Assembly: GCA_963728985.1 (NCBI GenBank)
Contig: CAVSME010000005.1
Coordinates: 310,001 to 374,000, forward strand
Length of the DNA stretch: 64,000 bases
From: DASXAI01 sp963728985
Lineage (GTDB): Bacteria; Actinomycetota; Acidimicrobiia; Acidimicrobiales; Ilumatobacteraceae
Direction of reading: 5' to 3'
Made by a program: the position numbers and the translations under genes. This document shows, in pieces, positions 18,076-27,182 of this stretch. Positions within the stretch are counted from its first letter, which is position 1; each line of letters opens with the position of its first letter. The notes beneath the pieces were generated by a model. It was given only the letters and a program-made list of their open reading frames with translations. It had not been told where the DNA came from and searched no databases.

Positions 18076-18606
18076 TTGAAGTTCAAGCGCGGCGACACCG
18101 TCATCTATCCCCAGCACGGCGCGTGCATCGTCGAAGGCGTCGAGAAGAAGACCGCCTTCGGTGAGAAGCGGGACTACCTGATCCTGCGCTCCGTCATCGG
18201 CGAGATGAAGCTGTCGGTGCCGGTCGACAAGGCCGAGGAAGTGGGCGTGCGCCCGCCGGTGGGCGCCGAGGAGCTCGACGACCTGGTGGCGGTGCTGGCC
18301 AAACCCGATCCGCGCGTCCCGTCGAACTGGTCGCGCCGGTTCAAGAACCACCAGGAGAAGCTGAAGTCGGGCGACGTGTACCAGGTGGCCGAAGTGGTGC
18401 GGAACCTGGCCGCCCGCAACCGCGACGCCGCCCTGTCGGCGGCCGAGCGCACGATGTACGAGCGGGCTCGCATCAACCTGGTCTCGGAGATCGCGCCGGC
18501 CCTGCACGTGTCCAACGAGGAGGCCGAGGCCTACCTCGACGACGCCCTGGCCAAGGGTGTGCTGCGGGCGCCGCCGGCGGCGGTGGCGGCCAAGAAGAAG
18601 AGCTGA
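18076..18606 (+). CDS. carD: CarD-family RNA polymerase-binding regulator
   Basis: 176 residues from TTG 18076, preceded by GAGG at 8 nt. The N-terminal RNAP-interaction domain opens with [17 protein letters not shown], the standard CarD/CdnL/TRCF start. The C-terminal helical domain (about 70-160) contains the W-S-R-R-F-K-N-H segment with the conserved tryptophan that wedges promoter DNA. CarD stabilises open complexes, notably at rRNA promoters. It is slightly longer than mycobacterial CarD through an Ala/Lys-rich tail. A TACCCT hexamer at 18038 could be its -10. Confidence 0.9.
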   Translation: MKFKRGDTVIYPQHGACIVEGVEKKTAFGEKRDYLILRSVIGEMKLSVPVDKAEEVGVRPPVGAEELDDLVAVLAKPDPRVPSNWSRRFKNHQEKLKSGDVYQVAEVVRNLAARNRDAALSAAERTMYERARINLVSEIAPALHVSNEEAEAYLDDALAKGVLRAPPAAVAAKKKS

Positions 18607-18632
18607 TCGGCTCCATCGCCCCTGGGTGTCCG

Positions 18633-18638
18633 TAGTGT
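18633..18638 (+). promoter_or_regulatory. -10 hexamer TAGTGT for leaderless E2 gene
   Basis: TAGTGT ends 7 nt before GTG 18646, with no Shine-Dalgarno between. This is the geometry of a leaderless transcript; the -35 is unclear. Confidence 0.4.
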
Positions 18639-18645
18639 TGGGGGC

Positions 18646-19914
18646 GTGGAGCGGGTCACGATGCCCCAGCTCGGGGAGACGGTCACCGAAGGCACCATCA
18701 CGAAGTGGCTGAAGCAGGTCGGTGACAGCGTGGCCGTCGACGACCTGCTGTACGAGGTCTCCACGGACAAGGTCGACACCGAGGTGCCCTCGGCCCACGC
18801 CGGCGTGCTGCGCCAGATCCTCGTGCCGGAGGGCGAGACGGTGGCGATCGGCGCCGTGCTGGCCGTCATCGCCGACTCGCAGGACGAGGACATCCCCGAT
18901 GAGGTGCCGCCCGAACCCGTCGCCGCCCCGTCGGCTGCTCCTGCAGCGGCGGAAACTGGTCGCCAGACGACCGAATTGCGCGCACCGGTGACCAAGGCGC
19001 GGCCGAGCGAGAACGGCCGCACGGGTGGCGACGGCTTCCTGTCGCCCGTGGTGCGGGCGCTGCTGGCCGAGCACGGCCTGGAGCCGGCTCAGGTGGTCGG
19101 CTCGGGGCGGGACGGCCGCATCACCCGCAGCGACGTGCTGGCGGCGGCGGCCAACCGTCGGGCTGCCCCCGTAGCGCCCGCGCCCGTGCCGGCTCCGGCG
19201 TCGATCGCCTACCCCCCGGCCACCGCGGCGGGCGACGACGAGATCGTGGAGTTCACCCGCGCCCGGCGGACCACGGCCGAGCACATGGTGCGCTCGCTGG
19301 CCACGTCGGCCCACACGCTCGTGGCCACCGAGGTCGACTACCACGGCGTGGACGCCGTTCGGCGGGCGGCGCAGCTGTCGTTCCTGCCGTTCGTGGCACG
19401 CGCCGTCGTCGACGCCATCGGCGAGTTCCCCCACGTCAACGCGTCGGTGGGCCACGACGAGCTGATCGTGCACCGGGGCATCCACCTCGGTGTGGCCGTC
19501 GACGTCGACCACGAGGCACTCGTCGTACCCGTCGTGATGGATGCCGGGGGCAAGCGGCTCCGGGCGCTGAGCGACGAAGTCGGCACGCTGGCCACCAAGG
19601 CGCGCTCGAAGCGGCTCACCGCCGACGACCTGACCGGTGGCACGTTCACCATCACCAACGTCGGGTCGTATGGCACCCTGGTGACGGCGCCGGTGATCAA
19701 CCAGCCCCAGGTGGCCATCCTGTCGACCGATGGCGTCAAGATGCGGCCGGTGGCGGTGCGGGCGGCCGATGGCGAGTGGACGATCGCCGTGCATCCGATC
19801 GGCAACCTCAGCCTGTCCTTCGATCACCGCGCTGTCGACGGCGCCTACGCGGCGGCGTTCCTGGCCCGTGTGCGCGACATCCTCGAGAGCCGAGACTGGA
19901 CCCAGGAGGTCTGA
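18646..19914 (+). CDS. 2-oxoacid dehydrogenase E2, dihydrolipoamide acyltransferase
   Basis: 422 residues. Domains in order are a lipoyl domain (about 1-78, lipoyl-lysine in S-T-D-K-V-D-T-E-V), an Ala/Pro linker, a peripheral-subunit-binding domain (about 125-165, [14 protein letters not shown]) and another linker. The acyltransferase core ends in F-D-H-R-A-V-D-G, the catalytic H-x3-D-G. It transfers acyl groups from E1 to CoA. The E1 gene follows 6 nt later, so the pair is one operon. The E1 type suggests a branched-chain 2-oxoacid complex. Confidence 0.87.
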   Translation: MERVTMPQLGETVTEGTITKWLKQVGDSVAVDDLLYEVSTDKVDTEVPSAHAGVLRQILVPEGETVAIGAVLAVIADSQDEDIPDEVPPEPVAAPSAAPAAAETGRQTTELRAPVTKARPSENGRTGGDGFLSPVVRALLAEHGLEPAQVVGSGRDGRITRSDVLAAAANRRAAPVAPAPVPAPASIAYPPATAAGDDEIVEFTRARRTTAEHMVRSLATSAHTLVATEVDYHGVDAVRRAAQLSFLPFVARAVVDAIGEFPHVNASVGHDELIVHRGIHLGVAVDVDHEALVVPVVMDAGGKRLRALSDEVGTLATKARSKRLTADDLTGGTFTITNVGSYGTLVTAPVINQPQVAILSTDGVKMRPVAVRAADGEWTIAVHPIGNLSLSFDHRAVDGAYAAAFLARVRDILESRDWTQEV

Positions 19915-19920
19915 CTGCCC

Positions 19921-21993
19921 GTGGACGACACCTACCGCGGCTTCCCGGTCGAGGAGCTGATCGAGGACTTCCGGCTGTCGTGCGTGTCGAGGGCCATCGA
20001 CGACCGCGAGATCAACATGCAGAAGCAGAGCCGCGTCTTCTTCCAGATCTCGGGGGCCGGCCACGAAGCGATCGGCCTGGCGCTGGCCCGCCTCCTGCGT
20101 CCCGGCTACGACTGGTTCTTCCCGTACTACCGCGACCAGGCGCTGGCCCTCGGGCTCGGCGTGACGCCCACCGAGATACTCATGCAGGCGGTCGGGTCGG
20201 TGGAGGATCCGTCGTCGGCCGGCCGGCAGATGCCGTCGCACTGGGGCAAGAAGGAGATCAACCTCGTCACCGAGTCGAGCGCCACGGGCAGCCAGTGCAT
20301 CCCCGCGGTGGGCTGCGCCGAGGCGGCCCGCTACATCGTGCGGCGGCCGCAGCTGCCCGGCTGCGTCGCCTACGGCGACGAGCTCACGTACGTGTCGCTC
20401 GGCGAGGGGGCGTGCAGCGAGGGCGAGTTCTGGGAGAGCCTGAACTCGGCGTGCAACCTCCACCTCCCAGTGCTGTACGTCGTGCCCGACAACGGCTTCG
20501 CCATCTCGGTGCCCGCTACCGACCAGCACCCTGCGCCGGTCGCCGAACTGGTGGCCGGCTTCCGGGGCCTCGAGGTGCAGCGCCTCGATGGCACTGACTA
20601 CTTCACGGTGCGGGAGGTGGCGCGGTCGATCATCGAGCGGGTGCGGGCGGGCGTCGGCCCGGCCCTGATCCACGCCGACGTGGTGCGGCCGTACTCGCAC
20701 TCGGCGGCCGACACGCAGAGCAAGTACCGCTCCGCTGACGAGCTGGCCGCCGAGCGGGCCCGTGACCCGATCGACCGCATGGAGGCCGAGCTGGTGGCGG
20801 GCGGTGTGCTCACGCCGGAGGGGGCGGCCGAGGTGCGGGCCGAGGCCAAGGAGCTGGTGGCGAAGGCGTCGGCCGAGGCGCTGGCAGCGCGCCGGCCCGA
20901 TCCGGCCCGCGTCACCGAGCAGGTGTACGTGCTGCCGGCCGTGGCGGCGCCGCCGGCGACCTACGACGGCGGCGACCAGGTGCCGATGGGGGAGGCCATC
21001 CGCCGGACGCTGCACGAGGTGATGGCGGCCGACGAGCGGGTGCGGGTGTTCGGCGAGGACGTGGCCGATGCTCGGGAGGCGGTCCTCGCCAACGTCGAGG
21101 GCAAGGGCGGCGTGTTCGGGACCACCCACGGGCTGCAGCGGGAGTTCGGGCAGGGCCGCTGCTTCAACACCCCGCTGTCGGAGGCCAACATTATCGGCCG
21201 GGCGGTGGGCCAGGGCCTGCGGGGGCTGCGGCCCGCGCCCGAGATCCAGTTCTTCGACTACATCTGGCCGGCCATGACGCAGATCAAGACCGAGGCGGCC
21301 ACCATCCGCTGGCGCTCGAACGGGTCGTTCACCTGCCCGATGGTGATGCGGGTGCCCATCGGCGGCTACCTCACCGGGGGCGCCATCTGGCACAGCCAGT
21401 GCGGCGAGTCGATCTTCGCCCACGTGCCCGGGCTGCTCATCGCCTTCCCGTCGCGGGCGCGCGACGCCGCCGGGCTGCTGCGCTACGCCTTCCAGTGCGA
21501 GGACCCGGTCATGTTCCTCGAGCACAAGCACCTGCTGCGCCAGCCGTACACGGTCGACGCCTTCCCGCCGGCGGACTACGTGATCCCGTTCGGGGTGGGC
21601 GACATCCGCCGGCCCGGCGACGACGCCACCGTGGTGTCGTGGGGCGCCACCGTGGAGAAGTCGCTGCAGGCGGCGGCGCGGGCCGCTGACGACGGCTACG
21701 AGGTGGAGGTGATCGACCTCCGCACGATCTCCCCGTGGGACCGGGAGCTGGTGGCCGAGAGCGTGGCCCGCACCCACCGGCTGCTGGTGGTGCACGAGGA
21801 CGTGATGACGGCCGGTTTCGGGGCCGAGGTGGCGGCGTGGGCGGCGGAGCACTGCTTCACCGAGCTCGACGCTCCGGTCAAGCGGGTGGCCGCCCTCGAC
21901 ACCCACGTGGCCTACGAGCCCACGCTGGAGGACGCCATCCTGCCCCAGGTGGACGACGTCTACGCCGCCCTCGTCGACCTCTGCACGTTCTGA
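19921..21993 (+). CDS. branched-chain-type 2-oxoacid dehydrogenase E1, fused alpha-beta
   Basis: 690 residues from GTG 19921, with alpha and beta subunits on one chain. The alpha half carries the thiamine-diphosphate motif as [10 protein letters not shown] through D-N-G-F-A-I-S. The beta half starts near residue 355 ([13 protein letters not shown]) and includes E-D-V, the [10 protein letters not shown] segment and the C-terminal transketolase-like domain. It decarboxylates a branched 2-oxoacid and acylates the lipoyl group of the preceding E2. No E3 gene is near, so lipoamide dehydrogenase must be encoded elsewhere. An acetoin-type complex is a less likely alternative. Confidence 0.85.
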   Translation: MDDTYRGFPVEELIEDFRLSCVSRAIDDREINMQKQSRVFFQISGAGHEAIGLALARLLRPGYDWFFPYYRDQALALGLGVTPTEILMQAVGSVEDPSSAGRQMPSHWGKKEINLVTESSATGSQCIPAVGCAEAARYIVRRPQLPGCVAYGDELTYVSLGEGACSEGEFWESLNSACNLHLPVLYVVPDNGFAISVPATDQHPAPVAELVAGFRGLEVQRLDGTDYFTVREVARSIIERVRAGVGPALIHADVVRPYSHSAADTQSKYRSADELAAERARDPIDRMEAELVAGGVLTPEGAAEVRAEAKELVAKASAEALAARRPDPARVTEQVYVLPAVAAPPATYDGGDQVPMGEAIRRTLHEVMAADERVRVFGEDVADAREAVLANVEGKGGVFGTTHGLQREFGQGRCFNTPLSEANIIGRAVGQGLRGLRPAPEIQFFDYIWPAMTQIKTEAATIRWRSNGSFTCPMVMRVPIGGYLTGGAIWHSQCGESIFAHVPGLLIAFPSRARDAAGLLRYAFQCEDPVMFLEHKHLLRQPYTVDAFPPADYVIPFGVGDIRRPGDDATVVSWGATVEKSLQAAARAADDGYEVEVIDLRTISPWDRELVAESVARTHRLLVVHEDVMTAGFGAEVAAWAAEHCFTELDAPVKRVAALDTHVAYEPTLEDAILPQVDDVYAALVDLCTF

Positions 21994-22040
21994 GCGCGCC
22001 CGCTTCGGAGCCCGCCCACCTGGCCGTTCCTGTCTCCCAG

Positions 22041-22096
22041 CGCGCAGCCTGAGCGTTTCGTACCGCTGGGGCGGTACCAAGTGTTCAGGCTGCGCG
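22041..22096. repeat. 56-bp palindromic repeat, family A copy 1
   Basis: Bounded by the perfect 12-bp inverted repeat CGCGCAGCCTGA / TCAGGCTGCGCG. A second 56-bp copy lies at 46884-46939 in opposite orientation and matches at about 50 of 56 positions by eye. It sits in the gap between the E1 gene and cysI, and could form a cruciform or RNA hairpin. Confidence 0.75.
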
Positions 22097-22144
22097 GAAA
22101 TGGGCGGGGTGGAATGTTGAGTGGTTCGATCGACTTTGTCCCGG

Positions 22145-22150
22145 TAGCAT
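22145..22150 (+). promoter_or_regulatory. -10 hexamer TAGCAT for leaderless cysI
   Basis: TAGCAT ends 7 nt before GTG 22158, and no Shine-Dalgarno is present. A TTGAGT at 22117 is too far (22 nt) to be a good -35. Confidence 0.42.
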
Positions 22151-22157
22151 TTGCGCG

Positions 22158-23861
22158 GTGGGTTCGCCCGTCGAGGACGTCAAGACCTCCAGCCACCACC
22201 TCCGGGGGACGCTGGCGGCGGAACTGGCCTCCGACTCCGAGCAGTTCAGCGGGGATGCCACCACCCTGCTCAAGTTCCACGGCACCTACCAGCAGGACGA
22301 CCGTGACCAGCGCCGGGCCCGCACCGCGGCCAGGCAGGAGCTGGCCTACTCGTGCATGGTCCGCACCAGCCTGCCCGGCGGCATGCTCAGCCCCGAGCAG
22401 TGGCTGGCCGCCGACATCCTGGCCGACGAGGTGGCCGACGGCACCCTGCGCATCACCACCCGCCAGGACCTCCAGTTCCACTTCGTCCACAAGGGTGACC
22501 TCCACCGCCTCATCAGCACGCTGAACGCCCGCCTCGTCAGCACCCTGGCCGCCTGCGGTGACGTCGTGCGCAACGTGGTGTGCTGCCCGGCACCCGTCCC
22601 CGACCGGGACCAGGGCACGGTCCTGGCCGCCGCCGAGGCGATGTCGGCCCGCTTCAAGCCCCAGAGCGCCGCGTACTACGAGCTGTGGGTCGACGGCGAG
22701 AAGGCCGTCACCGCCGAGGTGCCCGAGGCCCCCGAGATCGAGCCGCTGTACGGCGAGGCCTACCTGCCCCGCAAGTTCAAGATCGGCTTCGCCTTCCCCG
22801 GCGACAACTGCATCGACGTCTACAGCCAAGACGTGGGCCTCGTCCCGGTCGAGCGCGACGGCGTGGCCGGCTACGTGGTGCTCGTCGGCGGCGGCCTGGG
22901 CCAGAGCCACGCCCGCGAGGACGACACCTACCCTCGCCTCGCTTCCCCGCTCGTGTGGGTCACGGCCGACGACCTCGCGCCCACCGTCGAGGCCGTCATC
23001 ACCATCCACCGTGACTTCGGCAACCGCGAGGATCGCCATCGCGCCCGGTTGAAGTACGTGGTGGACGAGCGTGGCCTCGAGTGGTTCCGGGCCGAGACGG
23101 AGCGCCGCGTCGGCCACCCACTGCACGATCCGGGCGACCTGCCCGACTGGCTCGACAGCGCCGATCACCTGGGCTGGTGGCAGGACGACCACGGCGACTG
23201 GGTGCTCGGCGTGCCGATCCCGTCGGGCCGGGTCCAGGGCGCCCAGCGCGTCGCCCTGCGCGAGGTGGTCGAGCGCTGGCACCCCGGGGTCCGCCTCACG
23301 TGCCGCCAGGACGCGCTCCTGACAGGGTTCGCCGCCGAGGATCGTGAGGCGGTCGACGCCGTGTTCGCTGCCCACGGCGTCCCGCTGGCCGGCGCGCTGC
23401 GCCTGCTCGATCGCTACGCCATGACCTGCCCGGCGCTGCCCACGTGTGGCCAGGCGCTGGGGGAGTCCGAGCGGGTCATGCCCCGCATCATCGCCGACCT
23501 CGACGCCGCCCTGGACGCCGCCGGCCTGGGCGACATCCCGCTGCGCCTCAACGTCACCGGCTGCCCGAACGGCTGCGCCCGGCCGTATACGTCGGAGATC
23601 GGCATCGTGGGCCGCACGAAGTCCACCTACGACCTCTACGTGGGCGGCGCGGTGGGCGGGCAGCGCCTGAACCGGCGCATCGCCATCGGGGCCAAGCTCG
23701 ACGAGATGCCGAAGCTGCTGGCGCCGCTGTTCGATCTTTACCGCGTGGAGGCCGCCGACGGCGAAGGCTTCGGTGACTTCTGCGAGCGCGCCATCCCCGC
23801 CGACGCGCCGGTGTGGGTCGCCGCTCCCCGACGTTCGCGAGCCGCGGCGGCCGACGACTGA
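22158..23861 (+). CDS. cysI: assimilatory sulfite reductase, hemoprotein
   Basis: 567 residues, close to E. coli CysI (570). The shared N-terminal [11 protein letters not shown] and both siroheme/4Fe-4S cysteine pairs are present: C424 and C430 in C-P-A-L-P-T-C, and C469 and C473 in C-P-N-G-C. It reduces sulfite to sulfide for cysteine synthesis in the cytosol. No CysJ flavoprotein is adjacent, so the electron donor may be ferredoxin or an unlinked reductase. The stop overlaps the siroheme-synthesis gene (TGATG), which supplies its cofactor. Confidence 0.9.
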   Translation: MGSPVEDVKTSSHHLRGTLAAELASDSEQFSGDATTLLKFHGTYQQDDRDQRRARTAARQELAYSCMVRTSLPGGMLSPEQWLAADILADEVADGTLRITTRQDLQFHFVHKGDLHRLISTLNARLVSTLAACGDVVRNVVCCPAPVPDRDQGTVLAAAEAMSARFKPQSAAYYELWVDGEKAVTAEVPEAPEIEPLYGEAYLPRKFKIGFAFPGDNCIDVYSQDVGLVPVERDGVAGYVVLVGGGLGQSHAREDDTYPRLASPLVWVTADDLAPTVEAVITIHRDFGNREDRHRARLKYVVDERGLEWFRAETERRVGHPLHDPGDLPDWLDSADHLGWWQDDHGDWVLGVPIPSGRVQGAQRVALREVVERWHPGVRLTCRQDALLTGFAAEDREAVDAVFAAHGVPLAGALRLLDRYAMTCPALPTCGQALGESERVMPRIIADLDAALDAAGLGDIPLRLNVTGCPNGCARPYTSEIGIVGRTKSTYDLYVGGAVGGQRLNRRIAIGAKLDEMPKLLAPLFDLYRVEAADGEGFGDFCERAIPADAPVWVAAPRRSRAAAADD

Positions 23862-24379
23862 TGCACCTGCCCTTCAGCCTCGACGTGGCGGGCCGCCGGG
23901 TCCTCGTGGTGGGTGACGGCCAGCGGGCCGAGCGCAAGGCGGCCGTGCTCGTCGACGCCGGCGCCGACGTGACCCGCCTCCCGCCGGCGGCGTACCGCCG
24001 GGGAGACGCCGCTCACCACTGGCTGGTGGTCACGGCGGCGACCTCCGACGAGAACGCCGTCGTCTTCGAGGACGCCGAGGCGGCGGGCGTGTGGTGCAAC
24101 GCCGTCGACGATCCCGAGCACTGCTCGGTCCTGTTCCCTGCCGTCGTGCGGCGGGGCCCGGTGACCGTGGCCGTCTCGACCGGAGGATCGAGTCCGGCGC
24201 TGGCGTCGTGGCTGCGTCAGGAGCTGGAAGGCGTCGTCGGGCCCGAGCTGGCCGACGTGGCGCTGCGGCTGGCCGAGGAGCGCCGCCGCATCCACGCCGC
24301 CGGCGGCACCACCGAGGGCCTCGACTGGGTGGCCCGCATCGAAGCCCACCTCGACGACCTGCGCACCCGCCAGCCCTAG
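23861..24379 (+). CDS. precorrin-2 dehydrogenase / sirohydrochlorin ferrochelatase-like (siroheme synthase N-domain)
   Basis: 172 residues from ATG 23861, overlapping the cysI stop by one base. The N-terminal Rossmann motif V-A-G-R-R-V-L-V-V-G-D-G followed by R-K-A-A-V-L-V-D-A-G-A-D-V matches the NAD-binding part of CysG-N/Met8. S-T-G-G-S-S-P-A-L-A marks the dimer/active-site region. It converts precorrin-2 to sirohydrochlorin and may insert iron to make siroheme. It is shorter than Met8 (about 200+), so the ferrochelatase step is uncertain. Tight coupling with cysI supports the siroheme role. Confidence 0.82.
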   Translation: MHLPFSLDVAGRRVLVVGDGQRAERKAAVLVDAGADVTRLPPAAYRRGDAAHHWLVVTAATSDENAVVFEDAEAAGVWCNAVDDPEHCSVLFPAVVRRGPVTVAVSTGGSSPALASWLRQELEGVVGPELADVALRLAEERRRIHAAGGTTEGLDWVARIEAHLDDLRTRQP

Positions 24380-24530
24380 CGCCGTCGCCGTGCGGCGGCG
24401 GGCAGCCGTTGTGGGGTCCGCGCGGCGCAGCAAGGCGTCGGCTTTGGGTGCCGATTGCCTCGCCGGGCGGGCTGATCGGCGCCCATGACGGAATCGGCAC
24501 CCAATGTCGCTCACGCAGCGTGGCCACGGG
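24380..24530. repeat. intergenic repeat region, family B copy 1
   Basis: The core is TTGGGTGCCGATT (24444-24456) and its exact inverse AATCGGCACCCAA (24492-24504), with a GC-rich centre. Just after the upstream stop, an imperfect hairpin (about 24380-24402) is followed by GGGCAGCCGTTGTGG. The same pieces occur at 37300-37480, where the 13-bp arms are identical and the flanks diverge. No coding potential is evident in this 232-nt gap. Confidence 0.7.
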
Positions 24531-24611
24531 CCGGCCGACCACGGGCACCTGGCTGCTCGCCCGCTAGTGGAGGTCACTGATCTGGGCGACGGCGTAGGCC
24601 ACCACCGGCAC

Positions 24612-26279
24612 TCACGTGTCGCCGATGTAGGCCGCCTTCACCACCCAGCGCTCGGCGATCGAACCGGGCGGGTGGCAGGCGTACAGGGTGACGGTCGGCT
24701 GCGGGGTCCACGCCACGATCGTGTTGTAGTCCGATCCGGGCACCACCACCGAGCCCTGCACCTTGTACGTGTACTTCCCGTCGGCGTACACGTAGAACTC
24801 GTCACCTGGCCGCAGGGAGTCGATGAACAGGAACGGGTGCGTGTGCGAGGTGCGGTGCCCGGCGATCACCATGTTGCCGGGCGAGCCTGTCAGGCCGCTG
24901 CCCGGGAGGTAGCCGGGGAAGTCGACGAGATCGTCCAGCCCGTTGGCCTCGGCCAGGTCGGTGTCCAGGTTGAGGCGCGGCACCACGATGCGGCTGGGCA
25001 CCGGTGGGTTCGTCGGCGGTGGGTTGGTGACGGGCGCCAGGCTCGAGGTCTGCGGCGTGCCGGTGTACCAGCCGGTCACGTCCACGACGATGTGACTTCC
25101 CTTCTGCGAGTAGAAGGCGATGCCGCGCACGCCCACCGGAACGATCGTGTGGTTGGCGATGAGCTGCGCCGAGGTGGTTGCGTTCAGGTTCGACGCGAGT
25201 GGCCGCGGCGTGCCCGCCGGGTACACCGTGGTGAAGCCGGCGTCGCGCGTGTTGACGATGGTGGTGTTGGCCACCAGCGCGCCCACGCTGTAGGGGATGT
25301 TGCTGCGGCCGATCACGTTCATCTCGACCGTCCACCCGGCGAACAGCCGTTGCATCGGACCGAGCGGGTTGTCGGCGGTGCGGGTGTCGAGGAACCGGGT
25401 CGGGGGCAGCGGCACGTAGAGGCCGTCGTCCGACGCGGGAGCGCTATCGCCCGTGAAGTACCCGAACACGTCCACGATCACGTGGCCGCCGGCGAACGCG
25501 TAGACGTCGATGCCGGACTTGCTCACCGGCACGATCACCTGGTTCGGCACGGTGCCGCCCTTCACCACGTTCAGGTTCGAGGTGGGGGGCCGCGTGGTGC
25601 CGGCGGCGAACACGGTGTAGTAGCCGTCGGCGGTGGCGTCCGTGGCCGTCACGTTCAGCACGACCGCGGTGGCGTCCTTGGCGATGAACTTGTCGAGCGG
25701 GACCTCAACCGTCTCGCCGGCGCCGAGCGGTCCGCGTGACTGCCGCGAGTCGTACGCCCGCACCGGTCCGGCGGGTACGTAGCGGCCGGCCTTCGCCATC
25801 GTGGCCGGTGTGTAGTAGCCGAAGGCGTCCACGATGATGTCGGCCTTGGTGAGCGTGTACACCGCGATCTGGCCGCCGGTGCCGATCGGGACGGTGACGA
25901 GGTTGGGGATGTTCTGGCCGTCGCGCTCGGGGTTGAGGTTCGACGCCAGCGGCAGGCTCTGCCCGGCCGGGTAAGCGGTGACGAAGCCGGGACCCGTCGT
26001 GTTGGTGGCGGTGACGTTGAGCACGACGGCGGTGGCGTTGGCCGGGATGCCGGCGCGGTTCGTGATCTGCACCGTGATGGTGCCGTTGTCGCCCGGCGTC
26101 CCTTCCGGCGTCGCTCCCGTCGGGACGCGCGTGTCCACCAGCCGGCTCGGCGCGATGGCGGTGAAGATCGATGCACCCGCTGGGGTGGCCGCCGTCGCCA
26201 GTGGCGCAGCGGCAGCCGGGGTGACGACGGTGGCGAGCCCGGACGCCAACAGGGCAGCAGCGAACGCCGCCCGCGCCAA
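24612..26279 (-). CDS. secreted D-T-R-repeat protein with C-terminal sortase domain
   Basis: About 555 residues. TTG 26279 is the best start I can find, followed by an export signal ending near A-A-A-A-P. Three repeats of about 125 residues each begin P-x-R-x-(L/Y)-D-(T/S)-R and end V-D-V/A-F/T-G-Y/W-Y/F. After a Pro/Thr linker comes a sortase domain (about 425-555), with H475 in V-I-A-G-H-R, C535 in T-L-Y-A-C-H-P-P and R544. Sortases are normally membrane-anchored through a short N terminus; here the stalk is a repeat array. Probably cell-surface. The gene shares its repeats with the lectin-like gene at 27183. Confidence 0.8.
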   Translation of the reverse strand: MARAAFAAALLASGLATVVTPAAAAPLATAATPAGASIFTAIAPSRLVDTRVPTGATPEGTPGDNGTITVQITNRAGIPANATAVVLNVTATNTTGPGFVTAYPAGQSLPLASNLNPERDGQNIPNLVTVPIGTGGQIAVYTLTKADIIVDAFGYYTPATMAKAGRYVPAGPVRAYDSRQSRGPLGAGETVEVPLDKFIAKDATAVVLNVTATDATADGYYTVFAAGTTRPPTSNLNVVKGGTVPNQVIVPVSKSGIDVYAFAGGHVIVDVFGYFTGDSAPASDDGLYVPLPPTRFLDTRTADNPLGPMQRLFAGWTVEMNVIGRSNIPYSVGALVANTTIVNTRDAGFTTVYPAGTPRPLASNLNATTSAQLIANHTIVPVGVRGIAFYSQKGSHIVVDVTGWYTGTPQTSSLAPVTNPPPTNPPVPSRIVVPRLNLDTDLAEANGLDDLVDFPGYLPGSGLTGSPGNMVIAGHRTSHTHPFLFIDSLRPGDEFYVYADGKYTYKVQGSVVVPGSDYNTIVAWTPQPTVTLYACHPPGSIAERWVVKAAYIGDT

Positions 26280-26345
26280 CGTCCGCTGATTCTTCGCGCG
26301 GATGGCTCCATGTTGGCACGGGCACCGGCCGCCGCGCCGGACGGG

Positions 26346-27128
26346 TCAGTCGTCGTGGAAGAAGTAGCGCACGTCGTCGGGCATGCGCGACTGCAGCAAG
26401 GTTGTGAGGGGATAGAGCAGGATCCAGCTGTAGATGGCCCCCGACGGGCTCACGACAGCGATCCCGATGGTGGCGAGGAAGAACACCGCTGGTAGGAGCG
26501 GAAAGAGGCGGTGCCACCGGAGCACCAGCGCCGTGGGCTGCCTGACGTAGAGATGCCGGCGAGTGGCGACCTCGTTCAACCCGCACGCCATACCGGCGGT
26601 GCCGGCGATGGCGCTGGCGTAGAGGGCCACCGCGACCGAGTTGTCGCCGTACTCGCCGAGCACGCTCGACAGGAACGGCAGGAAGGCGATGAGCGCCAGG
26701 TAGACGAGGTTGATGGTGGCGGTGCGCCGGTCGATCCTCGCCAGGCGGCCGAAGAACCGGTGATGGCCCAGCCAGAACGACCCGAGGACGGCGAAGCTGA
26801 CGAAGAACATGAGGATCTGCGAGCTCATGTCGCCGAGGGCGTTCCACAAGTCGCGGCTGCTCGTCTCCTCGGCGATCGTGGGCACGTCGAGTCCCACGAC
26901 CAGCAGGGTCATGGCGATGGCGAAGATGGCGTCGCTGAAGAACGCCACCCGCTCGAACTCGAGCGTCTCCCGCTCGTAGCGGTGCGCTTCTTCGCGCGTG
27001 CCGCGGTTGGCCACCCGGCCGACCGTAGCGGGCCGGTCGCGGCCACGCAGTGCGTCGTGCGGCGCGCTGAAAGTGGTGAACAGAGGATCTGGGGCGAACG
27101 GCCCATTGCTGCCAGCTGTACCGCGCAT
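26346..27128 (-). CDS. TMEM175-family potassium channel-like membrane protein
   Basis: Up to 260 residues. After a polar N-terminal stretch it has R-V-A-F-F-S-D-A-I-F-A-I-A-M-T-L-L-V, the signature first helix (F-S-D) of the TMEM175/DUF1211 family, and five further hydrophobic segments with V-L-G-S-F-W-L-G-H-H in the third. Bacterial members are potassium-selective channels of about 200 residues. The first about 38 residues look unconserved, so GTG 27014 may be the true start. Its promoter region would then face the divergent lectin-like gene. Confidence 0.75.
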   Translation of the reverse strand: MRGTAGSNGPFAPDPLFTTFSAPHDALRGRDRPATVGRVANRGTREEAHRYERETLEFERVAFFSDAIFAIAMTLLVVGLDVPTIAEETSSRDLWNALGDMSSQILMFFVSFAVLGSFWLGHHRFFGRLARIDRRTATINLVYLALIAFLPFLSSVLGEYGDNSVAVALYASAIAGTAGMACGLNEVATRRHLYVRQPTALVLRWHRLFPLLPAVFFLATIGIAVVSPSGAIYSWILLYPLTTLLQSRMPDDVRYFFHDD

Positions 27129-27182
27129 GATCCTCAGCCCCCGAACCGCTTTTCATTCACGACCACAGGGGGGTGCGCCATC

